This document shows, in pieces, positions 4,964-7,534 of a stretch of DNA of 7,534 nucleotides (positions within the stretch are counted from its first letter, which is position 1; every line of letters begins with the position of its first letter). Under the pieces are notes generated by a model, which ran no database searches, was not told the origin of the DNA, and saw only the letters and a list, made by a program, of their open reading frames with translations. Location: contig JAAXIA010000150.1 of NCBI GenBank assembly GCA_012270595.1, forward strand, positions 1 through 7,534, given 5' to 3'. The stretch comes from Rhodanobacteraceae bacterium. Lineage in GTDB: Bacteria > Pseudomonadota > Gammaproteobacteria > Xanthomonadales > Rhodanobacteraceae. The position numbers were made by a program, and so were the translations under genes.

Positions 4964-6319
4964 TTATGTCTGTGACTTGCGCACAATCAGCAAGGCCAGC
5001 TCCAGTGACTGCTCGTAATTCAGACGCGGATCGACCATCGACTTATAAGCACGCTCAAGGTCGGTCTCGGACAGGCACCTGGCTCCGCCCAAACACTCGG
5101 TCACCTTTTCACCAGTTAACTCCAGATGCACACCACCAAGGTAGGTGCCAACAGCAGCATGGATATCGAAGGCATCGTCCAGTTCACTGCGGATGTTGTC
5201 AAAATGCCTCGTTTTGTAACCATTCGAGGTGGTTTCGGTGTTGCCGTGCATAGGGTCGGCCACCCAAAGAACACGTCGTCCCGCGCGTCTAACAGTCTCC
5301 AGCAGTGACGGAAGAACACGGTTAATGTTTTCGTGTCCCATGCGATGAATCAGTGTCAATCGCCCTGGTTCGTCTTCAGGGTTAAGCGTGTCGATCAATC
5401 GCAAGAGTTCGTCGGGTACGACTGACGGCCCGATTTTTATCGCAACAGGATTACAGATCCCACGAAAGTACTCCACGTGCGCCCCATCAAGCGCCGCTGT
5501 ACGCATACCGATCCAAGGGAAATGCGTGGACAGGTTAAACCAACCCGCATTTTGGGGAACCTGTCGTGTCAATGCCTGCTCATAATGCAGTAACAAAGCC
5601 TCATGAGAAGTAAATATATGGACTTTCTGGAAACCCGCTATCGTCCCGGCCAGAGTCTCCATAAAGCGCAATGAATCACCGAGAGAGTTCACCATATCCC
5701 GATAATCATCGGCCAGCGTTGAGTGGTGCTCCACCCAGTCTAGATCCCAGTATTCAGGATGGCGCAAATCGGCAAAGCCGCCATCAATCAGGGCACGCAC
5801 AAAGTTCAAGGTCAAGGCCGAATGTGCGTGGGCACGAATCAGGCGACCCGGGTCAGGTCGGCGTGATTCGGGGGTGAATGCCAAACCATTAACGAGATCA
5901 CCACGAAAACTAGGTAAATTCACCCCGTTGCGCGTCTCGGTATCGGCAGATCTGGGTTTTGCATATTGGCCAGCAAAACGGCCCACACGTAGTACAGGTC
6001 TTTTCAGGCCATGCACTAGCACCAGACTCATCTGTAACAAAATCTTGAGTCTGTTCGCGATGATCGGGCTGGAACAATCCGCGAAACCTTCCGCACAATC
6101 CCCCCCCTGCAACAAAAAGCGCTTACCCTCCTGAGCCTCGGCCAAGTACTCTTTCAGTGCCAACACTTCCCAGGAAGTGACCAGTGGCGGCAAATGAACA
6201 AGCTCGCGAAGCACCCGATCCAGTTCGACTTGATCGTCATAACAAGGCTGCTGCAAAGCTTCACGAGACTGCCAGGAATCTGGTGTCCAGTGTAAATCAG
6301 AGCTAACGGAAAAGGACAT
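4964..6319 (-). CDS. class II (plant-type) 3-deoxy-7-phosphoheptulonate synthase
   Basis: Condenses phosphoenolpyruvate and erythrose 4-phosphate to DAHP, the first step of the shikimate pathway to aromatic amino acids. The 451-residue length is normal for class II enzymes. Diagnostic motifs in order: GGDCAEGF with metal-binding Cys75, RVGRFAGQYAKPRS (substrate phosphate and PEP-binding region), GICNPVAIKIGPS, HRMGHENI with a metal-binding His, WVADPMHGNT, and GGVHLELTGEKVTECLGG with the metal-binding Glu. These are unlike the class I AroF/G/H enzymes of E. coli, so those symbols would mislead and I give none. The N-terminus WTPDSWQSREALQQPCYDD is the usual class II beginning, supporting the ATG at 6319. 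There is no clear Shine-Dalgarno sequence, but dsbB ends only 16 bp upstream on the same strand, so translational coupling in a dsbB-DAHP synthase operon is likely. No promoter is visible between them. Confidence 0.95.
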   Translation of the reverse strand: MSFSVSSDLHWTPDSWQSREALQQPCYDDQVELDRVLRELVHLPPLVTSWEVLALKEYLAEAQEGKRFLLQGGDCAEGFADCSSPIIANRLKILLQMSLVLVHGLKRPVLRVGRFAGQYAKPRSADTETRNGVNLPSFRGDLVNGLAFTPESRRPDPGRLIRAHAHSALTLNFVRALIDGGFADLRHPEYWDLDWVEHHSTLADDYRDMVNSLGDSLRFMETLAGTIAGFQKVHIFTSHEALLLHYEQALTRQVPQNAGWFNLSTHFPWIGMRTAALDGAHVEYFRGICNPVAIKIGPSVVPDELLRLIDTLNPEDEPGRLTLIHRMGHENINRVLPSLLETVRRAGRRVLWVADPMHGNTETTSNGYKTRHFDNIRSELDDAFDIHAAVGTYLGGVHLELTGEKVTECLGGARCLSETDLERAYKSMVDPRLNYEQSLELALLIVRKSQT

Positions 6320-6335
6320 ATGCAGAAAACCAAAG

Positions 6336-6845
6336 CTAGGTCACACGCCGTATACCAGCATGTAGCGACCAAGAAGCCAGTAGTATAAAGCATATCAACG
6401 CCCAGCACGGCATCGGCACGCCAAGAATCTCTTGCACTCTGGCACATTGCCCCGAGCCGCTCAACACCTTGATGAGCACCTTGATGAGGCCTCCCTGGTG
6501 ATCACTCGTCTTGAGCAGATAGCCCAGAGGCACACCACAACTGGGTACTTGATCAGGCGGCAACGACTGAATCCATAGATGACGAGCAGAGATACCCCCG
6601 CCAGTCAGTGCGGCCACCACCACCAGCGATATGTAAACCCAACGCCCTGCGCCGCTTGGTGCATGCAAAGCACCAAGCAAAAACAAGACAGCCAGCACCA
6701 TCATCATAAATCGCTGCAAGATACACAAGGGACAGGCATCCATACCCAGCTTGTACTGCGCGTACAAGGTAAATGCAACCAGCCCCGCAGAAAATACAAA
6801 ACCGGCAAAGAAACTAACGCGGTACGACCATCGTAACGGATTCAC
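6336..6845 (-). CDS. dsbB: disulfide bond formation protein DsbB
   Basis: An inner-membrane protein of 169 residues that reoxidises periplasmic DsbA and passes electrons to quinone. Four hydrophobic helices are visible (about 10-30, 42-61, 68-86 and 146-163). Both redox pairs are present: Cys38-Pro-Leu-Cys41 followed by ILQRF in the first periplasmic loop, and Cys103 with Cys134 in the second loop (PSCGVPLGYLL and GSGQCARV). The start is GTG at 6845 with a very strong GGGGGAG only 3 nt before it, and the N-terminus MNPLRWSYRVSFFAGF is typical. A 12-bp tandem duplication (6465-6488) produces LIKVLIKVL in the second periplasmic loop just before Cys134. It is the first gene of a probable pair with the DAHP synthase gene. 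Confidence 0.96.
   Translation of the reverse strand: MNPLRWSYRVSFFAGFVFSAGLVAFTLYAQYKLGMDACPLCILQRFMMMVLAVLFLLGALHAPSGAGRWVYISLVVVAALTGGGISARHLWIQSLPPDQVPSCGVPLGYLLKTSDHQGGLIKVLIKVLSGSGQCARVQEILGVPMPCWALICFILLASWSLHAGIRRVT
6465..6488. repeat. two perfect tandem copies of a 12-mer within dsbB
   Basis: CACCTTGATGAG occurs twice back to back, adding four residues in frame. It looks like a slippage duplication in a loop region, and is likely variable between strains. Confidence 0.9.
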
Positions 6846-6875
6846 AATCTCCCCCTAGCTCACAGAAAACGCCAG

Positions 6876-6896
6876 CAAAACAAAGCGCTTCGCTTT
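6876..6896 (-). terminator. terminator-like hairpin 30 nt before dsbB
   Basis: On the minus strand AAAGCG-AAG-CGCTTT forms a perfect 6-bp stem (extended to 7 with a G-G break excluded), followed by GTTTTG. It could end transcripts coming from rplQ or act as an attenuator for dsbB. The T-run is short, so efficiency is doubtful. Confidence 0.35.
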
Positions 6897-7003
6897 CGCG
6901 CGACATCTGCTTCCATCCAACGCATCAAGTTTGTCTGCAATCAACAGAGGCATGACACCCGTTCTAGTATCCCGAAACGCATGGAAGAAAAAGATCACAT
7001 CGA

Positions 7004-7027
7004 CATTATCAATCTCAGTTGATAATG
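7004..7027. repeat. 9-bp perfect inverted repeat, CATTATCAA and TTGATAATG
   Basis: The arms at 7004-7012 and 7019-7027 are separated by TCTCAG. The repeat is AT-rich and lies in non-coding DNA between rplQ and dsbB. It contains ATTATC and GATAAT hexamers, but in the opposite orientation to a Fur box. It may be an operator or an RNA hairpin. Confidence 0.5.
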
Positions 7028-7175
7028 GATCTACTGGTAGTTTTTTTGCGTGCTTCAAATAAAAAATGCACGATCAAACTTACGCAGGCAGGGGTTTCCC
7101 GCCAAGCCTTGAACGCACACGGATCAGGCATTGATCGGCGCGCCAAACAGTTTACAACCCCAGAAAGAAAAGGAT

Positions 7176-7534
7176 TTACTCAGCATTGGCTGCGGAGTCG
7201 ACAGGCTGTGGACGGTTCAACAACTCAACATAGGCCATCGGCGCGTTGTCACCTGGACGGAAGCCACACTTCAATATGCGTAGGTAACCGCCGGGACGTT
7301 CGCGGTAACGTGGCCCCAGTTCCACAAAAAGCTTACCTACTGCTTCCTTGTCACGCAGGCGCGCAAAAGCCAGTCGGCGCCTGGCTACACCATCACTCTT
7401 GGCAAGAGTAATCAGTGGCTCGGCCACACGACGTAATTCTTTGGCTCTAGGCAAGGTTGTACGGATCAACTCGTGCTTGAACAACGACGACGCCATATTT
7501 TTAAACATCGCCTTGCGGTGGCTGCTGTTCCGAT
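7176..7534 (-). CDS. rplQ: 50S ribosomal protein L17 (N-terminus beyond right edge)
   Basis: L17 lines the outer end of the peptide exit tunnel on the large subunit. The frame is open through the right edge: before the internal ATG at 7508 it reads RNSSHRKA, giving [18 protein letters not shown], which is the conserved L17 N-terminal region. The true start therefore lies about ten codons outside the window. About 118 residues are visible, including [60 protein letters not shown] and [15 protein letters not shown], all family signatures. A short [11 protein letters not shown] tail ends the protein. It is normally the last gene of the alpha ribosomal operon after rpoA, which would lie further right. 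Confidence 0.97.
   Translation of the reverse strand, partial: RNSSHRKAMFKNMASSLFKHELIRTTLPRAKELRRVAEPLITLAKSDGVARRRLAFARLRDKEAVGKLFVELGPRYRERPGGYLRILKCGFRPGDNAPMAYVELLNRPQPVDSAANAE

Larger units (their letters stand above)
6846..7175. other. 330-bp gap between rplQ and dsbB without a convincing gene
   Basis: Both flanking genes are on the minus strand. Open frames here (for example 67 codons on the minus strand at 6855-7058, and a 13-codon plus-strand ORF at 6980-7021) have no ribosome binding site and no familiar sequence. What can be seen are a 9-bp inverted repeat at 7004-7027, a run of seven T at 7042-7048 on the plus strand, and a hairpin followed by T residues at 6876-6896. No clear rplQ terminator directly follows the gene. 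Read-through from the ribosomal operon toward dsbB is possible. Confidence 0.6.

Noticed and set aside
7004..7027. Fur box
   Set aside because: The hexamers ATTATC and GATAAT occur in the reverse order to the GATAAT-GATAAT-ATTATC consensus and are spaced too far apart.
6855..7058. 67-codon minus-strand frame between rplQ and dsbB
   Set aside because: No ribosome binding site, no familiar motif, and it contains both inverted repeats of the gap; probably chance.

Overview
The window looks like a chromosomal segment of a Xanthomonadaceae bacterium. Its moderate GC content (about 50-55% by eye, well below Xanthomonas) and the protein sequences point most to Xylella fastidiosa. This is inferred from gene order (rplQ, dsbB, class II DAHP synthase, fur divergent from omlA/bamE, rnfH-ratA, smpB-ssrA) and sequence style; no database was searched.

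From right to left: the 3' part of rplQ (ribosomal protein L17, minus strand, cut by the right edge); a 330-bp gap with two inverted repeats; dsbB and a class II DAHP synthase as a tight minus-strand pair; fur (plus) convergent with them and divergent from bamE/omlA (minus); rnfH and ratA (plus), ending tail-to-tail with bamE; then, divergent from ratA, smpB and the tmRNA gene ssrA (both minus), so both partners of trans-translation are adjacent. The tmRNA is complete (about 355 nt), has a readable tag ORF (ANDSNYALAA) and ends in a strong intrinsic terminator.

Immediately beyond the tmRNA 3' end, at about 1-1913, the content changes to mobile DNA. It holds a three-gene phage lysis cassette on the minus strand (a small one-helix membrane protein with a doubtful start, a holin-like membrane protein, a GH24 lysozyme), each overlapping the next. 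Tail-to-tail with it, 9 bp away, is the 3' part of a large plus-strand gene resembling the C-terminal region of SIR2/DUF4020-type proteins, which may be antiphage cargo. The simplest reading is a prophage or prophage remnant integrated at the 3' end of ssrA, with the window showing only one edge. The first phage ORF runs open through the tmRNA terminator into ssrA and has no credible start signal of its own, which suggests a deletion or recombination joint.

The core genes are ordinary housekeeping genes: translation (L17, SmpB, tmRNA, RatA), envelope and disulfide chemistry (BamE, DsbB), iron regulation (Fur) and aromatic amino-acid entry (DAHP synthase). The less ordinary points are the phage/ssrA joint, the possible defence-protein fragment, small ORFs overlapping the ratA and rnfH starts, a Fur without the CxxC zinc motif, and two in-frame 12-bp tandem duplications. 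I saw no clearly new system inside the window; the most promising lead is the truncated plus-strand cargo gene at the left edge.
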